This document shows positions 34,676-47,405 of a DNA stretch of 64,000 bases, in pieces; positions within the stretch are counted from its first letter, which is position 1; every line of letters begins with the position of its first letter. The position numbers and the translations under genes were made by a program. Under the pieces are notes generated by a model, which did no database searches, was not told where the DNA came from, and saw only the letters and a program-made list of their open reading frames with translations. Origin of the DNA: Ascaris suum (lineage: Eukaryota > Nematoda > Chromadorea > Rhabditida > Ascarididae); assembly GCA_013433145.1 (NCBI GenBank), contig CM024171.1, forward strand, positions 186,001-250,000, in the 5' to 3' direction.

Positions 34676-36470
34676 AAAGAATAAGCGAACACGTCAATGT
34701 GAACAAAACTACCGAGGAAGTATATCGGCCAAAAAAACATGACCACGCTAGGGCCGGAATTTCTTTGACGCATGCCTAATGGGTATGCGTCAAATATGTG
34801 GAAAATCTATGAATGATAAGGATGACGAAAACACAATAGAACGAAGGAAGATTGCGCAGGTTATCTGCAAAAACCTGTGAACAACTATGTTTTAATATCA
34901 AAACATGAAACATATCAAAAGATAGGCTGCAAATATACAACGTATTGGTTAGAAGACGTTGCAGTCATAAAGAATCATAAAAACACTGTTTTCGTCAACT
35001 TCGGATTTGAAACAAACTAATTTATTTCTTTTAATTCTGCTGCTATGATAAAACATGAAATCCTTACAGTGGTTAGCATTTAATATGAAAAGATTGGAAA
35101 CACAAATCTCTATTCGGCTAATTTGGAGGAAAGGAAGGAAGTAGATCGAGAGATGTCAGCGAGGAAGGATGGTGCTGAACCGCTATTCTGTACACCTAAG
35201 AGATATGAACAATGGAATTTAGAAGACAAAGGAATGCCACAACGGCATCCACAGCACTAATACAGTTCCCTCACTTTTTTCCTATCAATATAACTAAGTG
35301 CAAACCTTTTTTTCAACTAAGAAACCACTTCGCTACTATTTCTTCTGTTTTCACATAAGAGCCAACAAATTCACCTATGCGGACACAACGATGACCCCCA
35401 TAGTCAACTAATTAGAACCCCTGGCAGTTATTATATTCACCCTATGATATTACTGCTTATTGCTGAAGAAAACGGTGAAGTTAATTATGGCACTAAATTA
35501 ACCTTTAAATCCATCCAATTTCGCAAAATTCAAGGAAAAAGAGATACCCTGTCATGTCGATACCGATGCCCTGCGCAGTTTTTCTTAATATGTGCAACCG
35601 GTGCTCCCCTCGTAACAAACTCAATACTTCTCCTAAAATAAAACTCTCCCAATGCACAGGACCAGATCGGTGAAAGGCAGCCATTCAGACAAACAAGACA
35701 TAGCAACAAGTGTTTGCATCTACGAATCTTTCAATAACGACGACTGACATATGCATCACAATCGATGCAACCTTCACCGGAAACAATGCACCTTTCAAAT
35801 ATTAATTAATCGGTAACTTTTCCTCGTGAGGTATTTACAACACCTATGATGTTCCATCATCACAAATATTATATTAGAAAATAGCTTTATTAAATCAACA
35901 CGACTAGAATTTAGTCCATATAGGCAACACGATGCATCAAGAAATTAGTTATTATCCGACAACGGCGTAACTTAGTATTCCATCAATATCGAACATATCT
36001 AACACCTTTAATGATAAATTAAAGGATGATATCATTGATAACAATCATCAACAACATAAATAATTTTAATAATTACATAAAAACAGATCATTTCGAGCAA
36101 AAAAAACGGAAGTAAAAAATCATCAAAAGCATAAGCGCTTCATGAACTAATATTGATCCTTTTTTGCTAACGGCATCTACTATAACACAACCGATGATTG
36201 TAAACTGCTCTAAGTTATAACACAATCAACTCAATAACCTTTTATAACAGTATAGCGTAAAATGTAGAAGGAGAATATTGCAAAAAGATATCAATCTTAA
36301 CAAAATGATTCGAAGAAATTGTCTCACGACGAAAATGATAAGCATAGTATTCGTCTCATTTCCCGACGGTATGATACCTGTCCAACGATACCTGGCACCT
36401 GGACATTTCCCCAGCTAAGAAGACAAAAGAAACTCCGCTATTAATCTTTCAAAATAACAGGTCTTATGAA
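34676..36470. other. Intergenic region between PRMT7 and DAF-25/ANKMY2
   Basis: No recognisable gene. It must contain the PRMT7 promoter and the DAF-25 3' end. A 10-bp perfect stem (34764-34773 with 34785-34794, 11-nt loop) lies about 110 bp upstream of the PRMT7 start. Exons of a longer PRMT7 5' end could also lie here, but I found none that fit. Confidence 0.5.
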
Positions 36471-39400
36471 CTAATGTCTCATTTCCTCTGTAATAGATAA
36501 ATTCGAGACATCAACATCCTCCAAATCAGCACTATTCGATGTTATAGATTTCGATGATTCGATGCTTTCTGCTAGCTTTTCATAATTGTCACCAATAGGG
36601 ATCTCTTCCACATAGCGGTTCGACGTACGATCCGCCTCTTCACGTAATATTTGAGCGATGGATGAACAACATTTCTTATGTGTTGACCAATCAAATTTCT
36701 GACAGTCGACACTACAATAAGGCAACTGAAAATATTAACATCAGTAATTCAATAAAAATAAATCAATAAACAAATAAATCAATAAATCAAAAGCAAATAA
36801 ATAAACTTTCTGTAGCATCAAATCGATAGATAATTTAGTCAATACGGAATTAAAAACGATCAGAGAGGTACCTAAAGAAACGAAAATCACGCTAAAACTT
36901 TGCTTTTCGATTATTTCACCTCTTTATTTTGATGCCAATTAGATAGTGATGAAGAGGTTCAACACCTCTCTTTTGATTACTTTCAAGAATCCATCAGATA
37001 TACCCTGTTAAATATTCGATCGGAGGAAAGATTCGAATTTTCCATTCGAATTCCATACCAGTCAATAATATTTCCGGATATGTTCGTTCATTTTTATGGG
37101 TAAATCAAAATTTTCGAATGAATAGGGCCGTCTCATCTAACATGTTAAATTGAATTGCAGAAGTTGAGTATGTCACAAGAATTCAAAAAGAAAAAAAAAA
37201 TAAACGCATAGTTCTCAAAAATTGTGCTATGCATGAAAGCATAATTTTTATTTATTTAGCCATATGATCCACTGGAAGAATATATAAAAGCAATGCGAGG
37301 AAATTTCATTGCCTCAAATATGCTCTCACCTATTCTTCCGAACTTCACAAATTCAATTACGAGCAAAAACAAACATTAGAAAATATCTTTTAAAGTGAAT
37401 TTATAAGCGTTCAGAACTCATAGTTTAACTATTTCGTAGCAAAAAGCTTTATATTTGCGTGGAAATTAATGAGCGCAAAAAGAAAAGGGCGCATAAGAAC
37501 CGATGATAATTCATCAATCATTTCGACCATTCCAAACATTTCCAAGAGGAAAAAAAAATAGCTAAGAGAAAACTAAAACTTATGCAAACAATAAGTACTT
37601 TGCATCCTCGGCAACGTTTCGTCGAATTAGCCACACCACACACCGTACAAAAATGAGTTGTTGTCGCCATTCTTTGCCCAAATAATGCTTGTGCTATATA
37701 TTCGTATGCACTAGGCCTCTCGCCCTGAATTATCAATTCACTTAAATCTCTTTCCTCATTCACTTATTCAGAAACTAGTCGAACGAAGTGGTTGAACTCA
37801 AGAAGCAAACTGTCGCCACCATTCATAAGAATACGCTCGGCTTAAGTCTTCAGAGATCGCCATCAAAAAGAATGAGTAAGAGAATATTCGTTCAGTGAAG
37901 GCAATGTTGTTTTATGATCAACAAGACTAAAATAAACAAGAGCAATTTAGTGAATGCAATGGAAAATAGTGCTCCCAGGAACATCAGGAAATTTTTGAAA
38001 GGTGGTTCAAAGGAACAATTCAGAGATAACGACTTGAACTTGAGATTTCCATCGTAGAAAAAAAATTTGCGCACAACGGAAAAAATGATTTCGAATTTTT
38101 GTCATAGAAAAAAATTGCACCTTATAGAAAACTATACTCTCGATCAAAAAAAAAAAAGAAAAATGATTGAAATCAACAAAAACTGCGAGTGGCTGCGAGG
38201 CACGACAAATAAAACACTCAAAAACTAACTGTAAGGGGGATGGATATGTGGCAGAAACTACCTCAGTGAGTTCAGCAATATGCATATAAATTGCGTGCGG
38301 CGAAGAAATGGAGAGACGAACAATAATGTTAGATCTCTAGTTTCGAAGCCTGTTGCTATGCAGTTTTTGACTGACTCCGTCTAGCATATTTTCATCGCTT
38401 CAAAATGGTTGTGAAGGCAATATCCCTCCTCCCTCCTTCTTCCCCACTCCCCTCCCTCCCTGCATCGGCTTCGACGCCCCATCTGGACGACATAAAAAAG
38501 CAAACGTTTCCACACTTAAAATCGAAATCTAGTAATTAAATCCATTTATGGGAAAATTAATGTTCTAATACTAATAAAAAAAAAAAGAAAAGAAGAAACG
38601 AAAAATTGAAACGTACGAATTTAGTTTGTGCGATCGCCTTAACAAGCGTTTGAAAAAGTAATGACTGATGATAGGGAAATGCACGAACGGCATTACGTAA
38701 AAGTGTTTCTAAATTTGGTCGTACTCTATCAACGTTTTCCATTTTTAATAAATATTTCGCATAGAGATGCAACAGATGTGGAATTGCACCGCCAGAATCC
38801 ATATTCGAATCGACAAATTTCAACGCTTCTCGAACGAAGAACAATATTAGCCACAGTTTCAAGGACATCACCTGAACGGAAAAAAGACGTTGTCTATTTC
38901 TATCGCAAGAAAAAGGTATTACTGCTCAGCCATGGGTGCACATTTTTGAGCCGCATAAAACACCAATAGTCACTGTGACTCAAAAACACAGTGAATAGCC
39001 TTATTTCGTCACCAAAAGAAAAACGAAGGTTTTTTTGTGGCATTATTTGCTCTTTCCTCCTCAAAAACAACACAAGCTTTTTGAAAAGGAAGGAGAAAAT
39101 AATAGCATATTTAATAAGCTGCAAATAGTAGAAAATTCAATTGTTTAAATACAGCCCTGAGGATTAATGAAGCATTCGGCGGGGATCTAACGACGTCAAA
39201 AACACTACTTGAGAATACGTTAGGATAAATATGAATAAGGCAAAAATAATTTACTGACAGAGATAGCAGAATCTTTACCGCTTCTTTCTAGCTATTAAGT
39301 TATCACAAGCTAACTGCGGTGATATGGAACACTGTGAGTAAATAAAACACCACTCATGTGGTGCTAATAACAAACAGTGAGCTCCGCAATGATCATACCT

Positions 39401-42400
39401 AACGAAGCTCTCCCGCATATCTTGAAAAATGATGCACAGCCCCCCCCCCCCCCCCCATCCTCCTCCGATGAGTTGTTACAAAACAAAATGTTGAGAAAAA
39501 AAAACTAACACTGGTCAAAAAACCGATAAGTTTCCGATACAATATAGTTGAAATTTAAATAACGCACCTTAAAAATCAACCAAAATACAGATCGAAGAAT
39601 AAAAAATAATTCAACGGAAATGATGTAAAATCATTTAATATTATAACTTATAATTATGCAAGAAGTTTTTGATATAAGCATCATGAGCGAGTGTTCATAA
39701 AAGATGTTGAAAAAAAAAAGTATTTCCTCAAAAAAGGACAAAAAAACAAACGAATTAATATATGAATATTTTCATTATTTATCTGAAATAGAGGAGCACT
39801 CACCTCATTAGATTCTTTGCAACGTAGTTGACGTTCGAAAAGCCGATCGATAACGTACAAAAATTTCTTACGATAATTCAATACCGACTCATTATCGTGT
39901 ATGAAGAATATTACCTGTAATATTTGCAAACTCAATTATTAGAAAAATATTTATGTATTACCTTAATAAAGACAAGACAGCTTCGTTCGCATCGTGTCAC
40001 TAAGTTACTCTAACACGTATAATATCGCAATCAAATCAAACAGCTATCCGGTGAAGTAAATACTAGACAGTGCATACCTTTACAGGATGTATTTGATGAG
40101 TTTTTGTGATAGCATGCGTTAGACGGCAAAACTCATTTGGGAAAATTTCATCGCTATCTTTGCCCTTTGGATGAATAAGCTTCTCCACTTCATCGATTCC
40201 AATATAATTATTTATAACGCTTACACATTCGTGCTGTCCTGAAATTAAATAATTATCCCCCCTCCTAAAAAAAAGATTTCAAAAAAAACGCAAGTAAGTC
40301 ATTCACGTTGAGTGTTCTACTAACTGCTATATTGCATCTAATCATAACACATTTCATCCCGACTTTATACACAAATTGGCACAGAGTTCAGGCCGAAACT
40401 TTTCGTGTCTATTAAACATTCATCATGAAGCAGAGGAATAGGAATACTGATATATTAATATATTCATTAAAATACGTCTAATCGCAAAAAAGAGATAAGG
40501 CCGTATGTTTTATGAGAAATTTTTCTTCAGAAGGCAAACAAAATTTCAAAGTTCACATCCTGAGAGTGAACATATGAAGTCGTACTAAAAACTGCACTGG
40601 AAGACAAACTACTAGATCCAACCATGTTTTTATAACCCTGTACTCTAATCAAAACATACTAAACCTAAGACCTTCACCAGGAGACCTACGAGTTCCCGAA
40701 GCTGGAGAGGAAGGGCAAGAAGGAAAGGATAGGATGCGGGAAGCAGATTCGGTACAGAACAGAAAATCTCTGCCTATTCTTGCCTATTTTATCACTAATT
40801 ACGACATCTTATACAGCACAAATTTCGATAAATAACTTCATTTCATATGAGTAACTTTCCAAAAAATCTTAAAATCAGAAATACGATATAAAATTTACAA
40901 AGATCACAATCCACAAATGATATAGGTGAAGCCGATGCTTAAACATCATTGAAAAATTACCCAACTCACCAACAAAAGCTGCCATTTCTGATGCAGTCTT
41001 ACCGATTGAATTCTTCCTATATGCATATGCACCCGCATCTAATAATATACGACAAATTTCTGCACTCTCTGAAATATTCAACTGCAAACATTTCAACATT
41101 TCAAACTTTAAAATAGCCTGTCAGATTTCATCGCCTTTTTTCAACCTTTTTGGTATTTAATTTCAATTTCTGCACAAAAGAAAATAATTATAAGCCGGTT
41201 CTTTAAAATATTGAAATCACGTGAAAACACTTTACGTATGCAAAAAAAAAAAGATCCCATTCTTGCATTTCGCTTTTCATTTGTAGGAAATTTTTTAAAG
41301 AAAATTTTACACACATGAAAACTGATTGAATTAAATTTAAACATTTCAAAGAAAAATTCATAATAATAATGTCTATAAATAATTAAACTGAATTTTTCAT
41401 AGAAATTAAAATTTCGATTGATATATGTCGGATGAGTAATTAATCGATTCGCCTTTGAACTCGGCGATCAAAAATATAGATAAGTAAAAATTCAGAGAAT
41501 AATAAAACTAACGAGGTTGTCCAGATAAGGCGGCAAACATGAGAGCCGTATAACCTTGTGCATGTTCATTGCTATTCGGATCGGCATCATGATCGAGAAG
41601 ATATTCCACCAAATATTTATTCGCTTTAAAACATGCTTGATCCAATGGCGTCATTCCATTCTGAATTTATATTTCTTTATAAAGGAGAACAATTTTTTAA
41701 AAAAATATTGGAGCCCAAGAAATGGGAAAACGTTTTAATTTAGAGCACCCATCAGAATCGTATCACTTCAGGAGATGTAAGCAAGCTGGGCCTAGGCTAA
41801 GCATTTTTTAGCCTGGACCCGCTTGCTTTCTTCTCACTGTGCACTACACTGGTTTGACTCCAACAGATGTGAAAATAATAACAATCGGAAGAAATGATAC
41901 ATGGAGACGTCACAATTCCACGCAAAAAAAAGGATTGGAAAATAATATCAAGAGCAATCATTTATAAAAATGCTCGAATATAAAGTATAAACTCTCTTTT
42001 CCAGTTCCATAAAGATAGCCTTAAACTTGCAAGAGTTTCACTCAAAAGGAGCCTCTTATTTCCTGTGGGCTAGTAGGAAAAACTTTTCCTGCTCAAAAGC
42101 GGTTCATTGTGGATCAGTACCTTCACATAAGGTGACAACTTACAGGGTCGCCAAACGCATAAAGGTGGTGGTCTAATGAACTGACAATCCATGAGAGTAC
42201 CAACAGATGGACCTTTTAAAGAGCAACTTATGCCGCTTTCGTCGGATTCAACTGTATTCCCAGAAAAAAAATAAAATGACGAAAATTACACGAGTGTGGT
42301 TTGTTATAGGCTGCTTGATAGTTCATTTTCAAGATCCCTTCCGACATACTGATAGAATATTTTAAGTTCCTAACCATATCTATTTAATTTTAAACGATTT

Positions 42401-42826
42401 ACCCAATGTGTTGTGTTCTATCTCTTAATTCGCTTACTCTCTGGTCGTTGCATGTTTATTCGTTCTTGCGTTCCTCTCCCCCTCCCCCTCCCCCCCCCCC
42501 CCCTCCTCCCTCTCCGCTGCTTGCACCACTAGTGGGAAGTATATTTACCAGATCGGGTAAATATTTCACGTGACCTGATTATATCTCTTATACGTGCACG
42601 AAAAAATAATCTCTTCAAAATGCTCAACACGCCTGCAGAATGAAAGTTGGGAAAACGAAAGAGGAAAAACAAAGATTCTTGGATAGGCCCAAAAAAAGGT
42701 AGCGAAACGTTATAAAGTGAAAAGGAAATAAGCTAAAGAAAAACTTACACGATCAAGACAATTTACTCGAGCTTTACGAGAGGCAAATAACGATACTGCT
42801 TCGTCTGTCTCATCTAAATACAAAAT

Positions 42827-42916
<90 letters not shown>

Positions 42917-43602
42917 AACAATGAGAGTAATAAAGCAAATGAATTAGGTAAATATGAATTAATTAACGATACACTGATCGGTTTTGGATGTGGCAACGAA
43001 AGGAGGAAGGAAGAGATGAAAGACCTCAGGTTGGAAATAAATAAATACGAGCTTGTTGAGGCATTTTCTCGGTCCTCTTTAGACTTTGAGTGGAAGTGAA
43101 GATATGATAGGTGAAAGACGATTGGCAGTAACTGCGACTATGAGATGACAAACTTTTTCACGAACAGTGAATGGAATTTCAATTTTGTGCGCGGTGTACT
43201 TTCACGAGAACGTTTTCTGTTCGATGTCGGGCCTCGTCGAATCTCACCTACCACCTTTCCTTTCTCTCTCTGAAGGAATCTACATTTTACAGGTTGTTTC
43301 ACGCTAAGTTTTAGCTACATCTTGATATATCTTTAGAGGACTTTGTCACCTGACAATTTATCTTTTTTATGCTATTTTTCATTAGATAACTAACTAGATA
43401 ATTCTCTCACATAGGTAAGTTTACTGTGTTGAATTCAGTTTGTACCCCTTTCAGGATATGACGAATCTCATTATGAGTTCACTTTAAATGATCAAATATC
43501 ACATCTATTATTATTTAACTTCTAGAAGAAAAATGAAAATTTACTCTTCTGGATGAGATCAAAAACATGTCGTTCATCATCGTTTAAATCGTTTAATTTC
43601 AT
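36471..43602 (-). CDS. daf-25: DAF-25/ANKMY2, ankyrin-repeat and MYND-finger ciliary trafficking protein
   Basis: Nine exons give 425 residues (human ANKMY2 441): 43602-43545, 42813-42749, 41660-41513, 41068-40970, 40238-40078, 39914-39804, 38871-38617, 37724-37599 and 36725-36471, all in phase. Ankyrin repeats occupy about 37-135 ([34 protein letters not shown]). A family-specific helical middle follows, then a MYND zinc finger at 325-360 with ligands Cys325, 328, 337, 340, 345, 349, His357 and Cys360, and an acidic tail. In C. elegans DAF-25 is needed to bring guanylyl cyclases such as DAF-11 into sensory cilia and so affects dauer signalling; mammalian ANKMY2 acts in adenylyl cyclase ciliary targeting. 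A TTTTCAG 15 nt before ATG looks like a trans-splice site. Intron 1 carries a (TA)n tract almost touching the exon 2 acceptor. Confidence 0.95.
39440..39456. repeat. Poly-C tract (17 C), DAF-25 intron 6
   Basis: An uninterrupted run of C inside the intron between 38872 and 39803. Confidence 0.9.
41779..41828. other. Near-perfect hairpin with 22-nt arms in DAF-25 intron 2
   Basis: The arm at 41779-41800 (starts AAGCAAGC, ends AGGCTAA) pairs with 41808-41828 (starts TTAGCCT, ends GCTTGCTT) across a 7-nt loop. Twenty base pairs form, with one bulged T, one C-A mismatch and one G-T wobble. A short extra GAGA/TCTC stem lies just outside a small internal loop. Arm length and pairing resemble a microRNA precursor, though the total of about 50-65 nt is short. 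It could also be a small palindromic transposon remnant. Confidence 0.5.
42490..42503. repeat. Poly-C tract (14 C), DAF-25 intron 2
   Basis: It sits in a longer C/T-rich block (about 42468-42520) within the second intron. Confidence 0.88.
42829..42913. repeat. (TA)n microsatellite in DAF-25 intron 1
   Basis: About 85 bp of pure TA. On the transcribed strand its end lies about 15 nt from the acceptor TTGTATTTAG of exon 2, so it occupies the position where a branch point would be expected. Confidence 0.97.
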
Positions 43603-44325
43603 AATCACCAAATACTTCTGAAAATGAAAAAAAAAATCCAAAAAAATGAAACAATCACAAAAAAAAAACTCAAGACTGCGCAAAACTCCTAACGAATAAG
43701 GGGAGAAAATTAGTGATACAACACTAATAGCAGATCTACCTAGCAATAATATTACAGGTATGAGAGAATAACTTATAAAATTCAAATAAAAAAACCTTGG
43801 GGTATATACAAATAAAAAAAAAACCTTTAAAAAAATCTAAATACACTTTGTAATTATCGACGAAAACGTTTGATAAATGAATCCAACGATGGGTGTGCCA
43901 ATAGCACAGCTTTCATATCTAAGGATCGGGAATATATTGATCCCTAGTTACGTCATCAAGGTAGCAAATTCACCATGGAAACGATACTTTCATAATATAT
44001 TCAGGTATGTGCATGGTATATACTAAGATGATAAATAATAGATAACATCACTGTTGGTGTTGATACTATTTTTTAAAAAATATTCGTACGACTCTCTAGA
44101 AAAAGGCATTGACAGTAACCGGAAATGCTAACTGTTTGAAAAAGAAAGTAAAACAAGTAAGTAATAAAAGAGAGTCATATGTTAGGGCAGCGATATACGT
44201 TTTTAGTTTCCGCTTTATTAGAGCAAAACTTCTTTTAAAAAAATATTGACAGATAATAAAGTATCCACTTGCATTTCTTGTAAAAAAATCCACTCCCTTA
44301 TTACCTCGATATTATTAAATGAACA

Positions 44326-44341
44326 CCCCCCCCCCCCCCCC
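44326..44341. repeat. Poly-C tract (16 C)
   Basis: Uninterrupted C run about 0.7 kb upstream of the DAF-25 start codon. Confidence 0.9.
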
Positions 44342-45912
44342 ACCTGTTGTAAAACAACAACTACAATACCTTTTAAATATGATAGATTAGTTTGAATATT
44401 GACCTAGAAAGTTACCAGAAATGCTGGCATTTGACATGCGCAGAATTTAGTAGCTCTATAATTGTGCCAACATCATAGCTTTATTGGGCAAATAGATCGA
44501 CAGGCAGGCATACACAGATAAATACATACATGCATAAGCATAAACACGATTCCAAGAATGCACTTACACAAACAGGTATAAAGTAAAGAGTTCATAAAAG
44601 ATTTCAATAGAACCACAGTGGCAAATGTCGACTGTTATAACAATATGGATGACGAATACATCGATAATCGTTCATCGGTCGGATAAACTTATTCTACCGT
44701 TGCAATTGAGTTTGTCATCAGTAGTAGAAATTGCTTATATCTTACTAAATTGTATAATAGTAAAGTTTTTTTCTTACTAATAAAGAAAGGAAAAATGGGA
44801 AATTATAGGAAAGTGTAGAATAAATGATATATTATAATAACTTATAAAAAAGATATAATAGATTTTAACGAAGCAAGAAACAAATTATTAATTTGATAGG
44901 AACTTTTATATTAAAATAATGTTTTTCTCCGAATTTCTGAATTTTTCAATTTATTTTTTGTATTTTATTTTTGCATTTTGCAAACAAAAAATCTTTTGAA
45001 TTTTTCGACAGAAAAGACTCTAATCGTTTCAATCAAATGAAAACTTTGCTGGAAAAAAAAAAAATCACACCACTATATAGTGAATTTTATTTTATTTATA
45101 TATAGCGAATTTTTCAATCGAATTTTATATTTCATTATTTATGTTTGTCTTATCCTCAAAAGTGTCTAAGTTATTGAGAAGAGCTATTATAATCAAAGTT
45201 TCTAACAGTGAAAAAGAATAAATTTTTTTTTTTTTTTTTGAAAAAAAGCCAAGCATATTTCATTACCAATTGTTAGAAGCAACATTTTTATTTTCATTAG
45301 AAACAAGTTACCAGAAGGATTCGAAGGAATTTAATACTGCCGAAAAAAGCTTTCTTATATAAAGCTTATCGTCTTAAAACTGTTAATCGGAAGGTAGGTC
45401 TTTGCTATCCACATCCACATCAGAGTAATATATAAATATAAATTTGAATATGTGCAAAAAAAATATAAGAAATGCACGAGTATTATAAGAGTCTTTCAGG
45501 AGATATTTTCCCCAATAATATATACTCCTTTATAAAATGCGAGAGAGGCACTATGCTTTAAAATATACTCCGTAAAGTCTATGCATAGTGCAAATATGAC
45601 AATCTAACACCTACTTCGAGCACAGCGAACTCTGGAATTTCATTAACTCGATTCATATACGCAGGAGATGCGTATACTTCGTGTCGTTGGTTGCTATCAC
45701 CTCATAATTTCCATGCGCTTTTCAGTACGTGTATGAGCTGTGCTTTTAGATGTACGCTGTTCGGGTCAATTTTCCGTGCAGCCGAATCGAGGCCATCCTG
45801 ATGAAAACCACATCGTTGGCAGAAATTGGTGAGCAATAACCAGTTCAATATCAGCACCAGCCGCTTATACAGACTTATACAGTTCAAAATGAACTGATCT
45901 AAAACAAACTAC

Positions 45913-46350
<438 letters not shown>

Positions 46351-47369
46351 AAGAAATTGCTCTCAAACGTTTCGCGTGAGCCGTTTCGGTTGATGAAAAT
46401 CGACTCGATGCTTTCGTATTGCACAAGCAATTATAAACATATTAGGGAACCTTGAACAAATGCCGAAGTGCCGCATTTTACCACGCATTTTTTAAAGCAC
46501 TTCCTTCATGTTCAAACATATTTTATAAGCAATCCAATCATTATTTCCCATCAAATAAAATAAACTACTAAATAAGCAAAGAGTATTAAAAATCAGATTA
46601 ACGTCAATATTATTGCAGGTGAAAAGATTATCAAAAATGAAAAGTGATTTACAATTGTTAAGTAAGATTGTCTAGATTTTAGTTTCAATACGAAATCTCG
46701 ATCGATGAGAAGAAGGGTGCCAAACAAACACTAAATTGTGGATTTGCAAGTGATATTTTAAAACAAAATAACAGTCTACTAGATTTAAAACTATATTTTA
46801 TATGATATTCTTCCAGCATTTAACTTGCAATTTTAATTCAAATATAAGGATAAAAAAAAACGTAGAAAAAAAGGGCAGTGGTATCTTAAGAAAATCTATG
46901 TTAGCCTGTGGACGATTTTTAGCCTTATGAATAGAATCATACTTTAGGAAACAATTGCGCTTCAGTGGAGATGAATTGCATCTCATTGCATAACGTGCGA
47001 TTAAAACAAAGCAATTTGTCCGTGCTGAGATACGATCGAATCTTAAAGGATGAATGTGATTGAACTTCGATTTTTTGGATGTTTTCTTGTGCTCATGTTC
47101 TTTAAAAAAAATTTAACTGCCAACTTAGCCAATTCTTTACGATTTCTTCAAAAGTTTGATCTATTTCACTCGAATAATGCAAAATCCAGCCGAGCTAGCT
47201 GCAAAAGGAGTGTGCTTATTTCCGGCACATTTAAGTGCCTAATATATTCTTTAAAATTAATCGAGAGTTGGTACACTGAATGAACGAGGCACGCCTATGA
47301 TTACATTATGCCCACTAAATTTCGAAATTCTAACTTCATTTGTTCACTCTATGTTTTGTCTGTCGGGCA

Positions 47370-47405
47370 GATAGGCAGGCAGGCAGGCAGGCAGGCAGAC
47401 AGACA
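47370..47405. repeat. (CAGG/CAGA)n tetranucleotide tract
   Basis: AGGC units pass into AGAC units over about 36 bp, followed by CATACAC-like sequence. Confidence 0.9.

Noticed and set aside
36471..43602. DAF-25, PRMT7 and oxidoreductase as one operon
   Set aside because: They share a strand, but the gaps are 1.8 kb and 5 kb, far above the usual few hundred bases in nematode operons, and each has its own probable trans-splice site.
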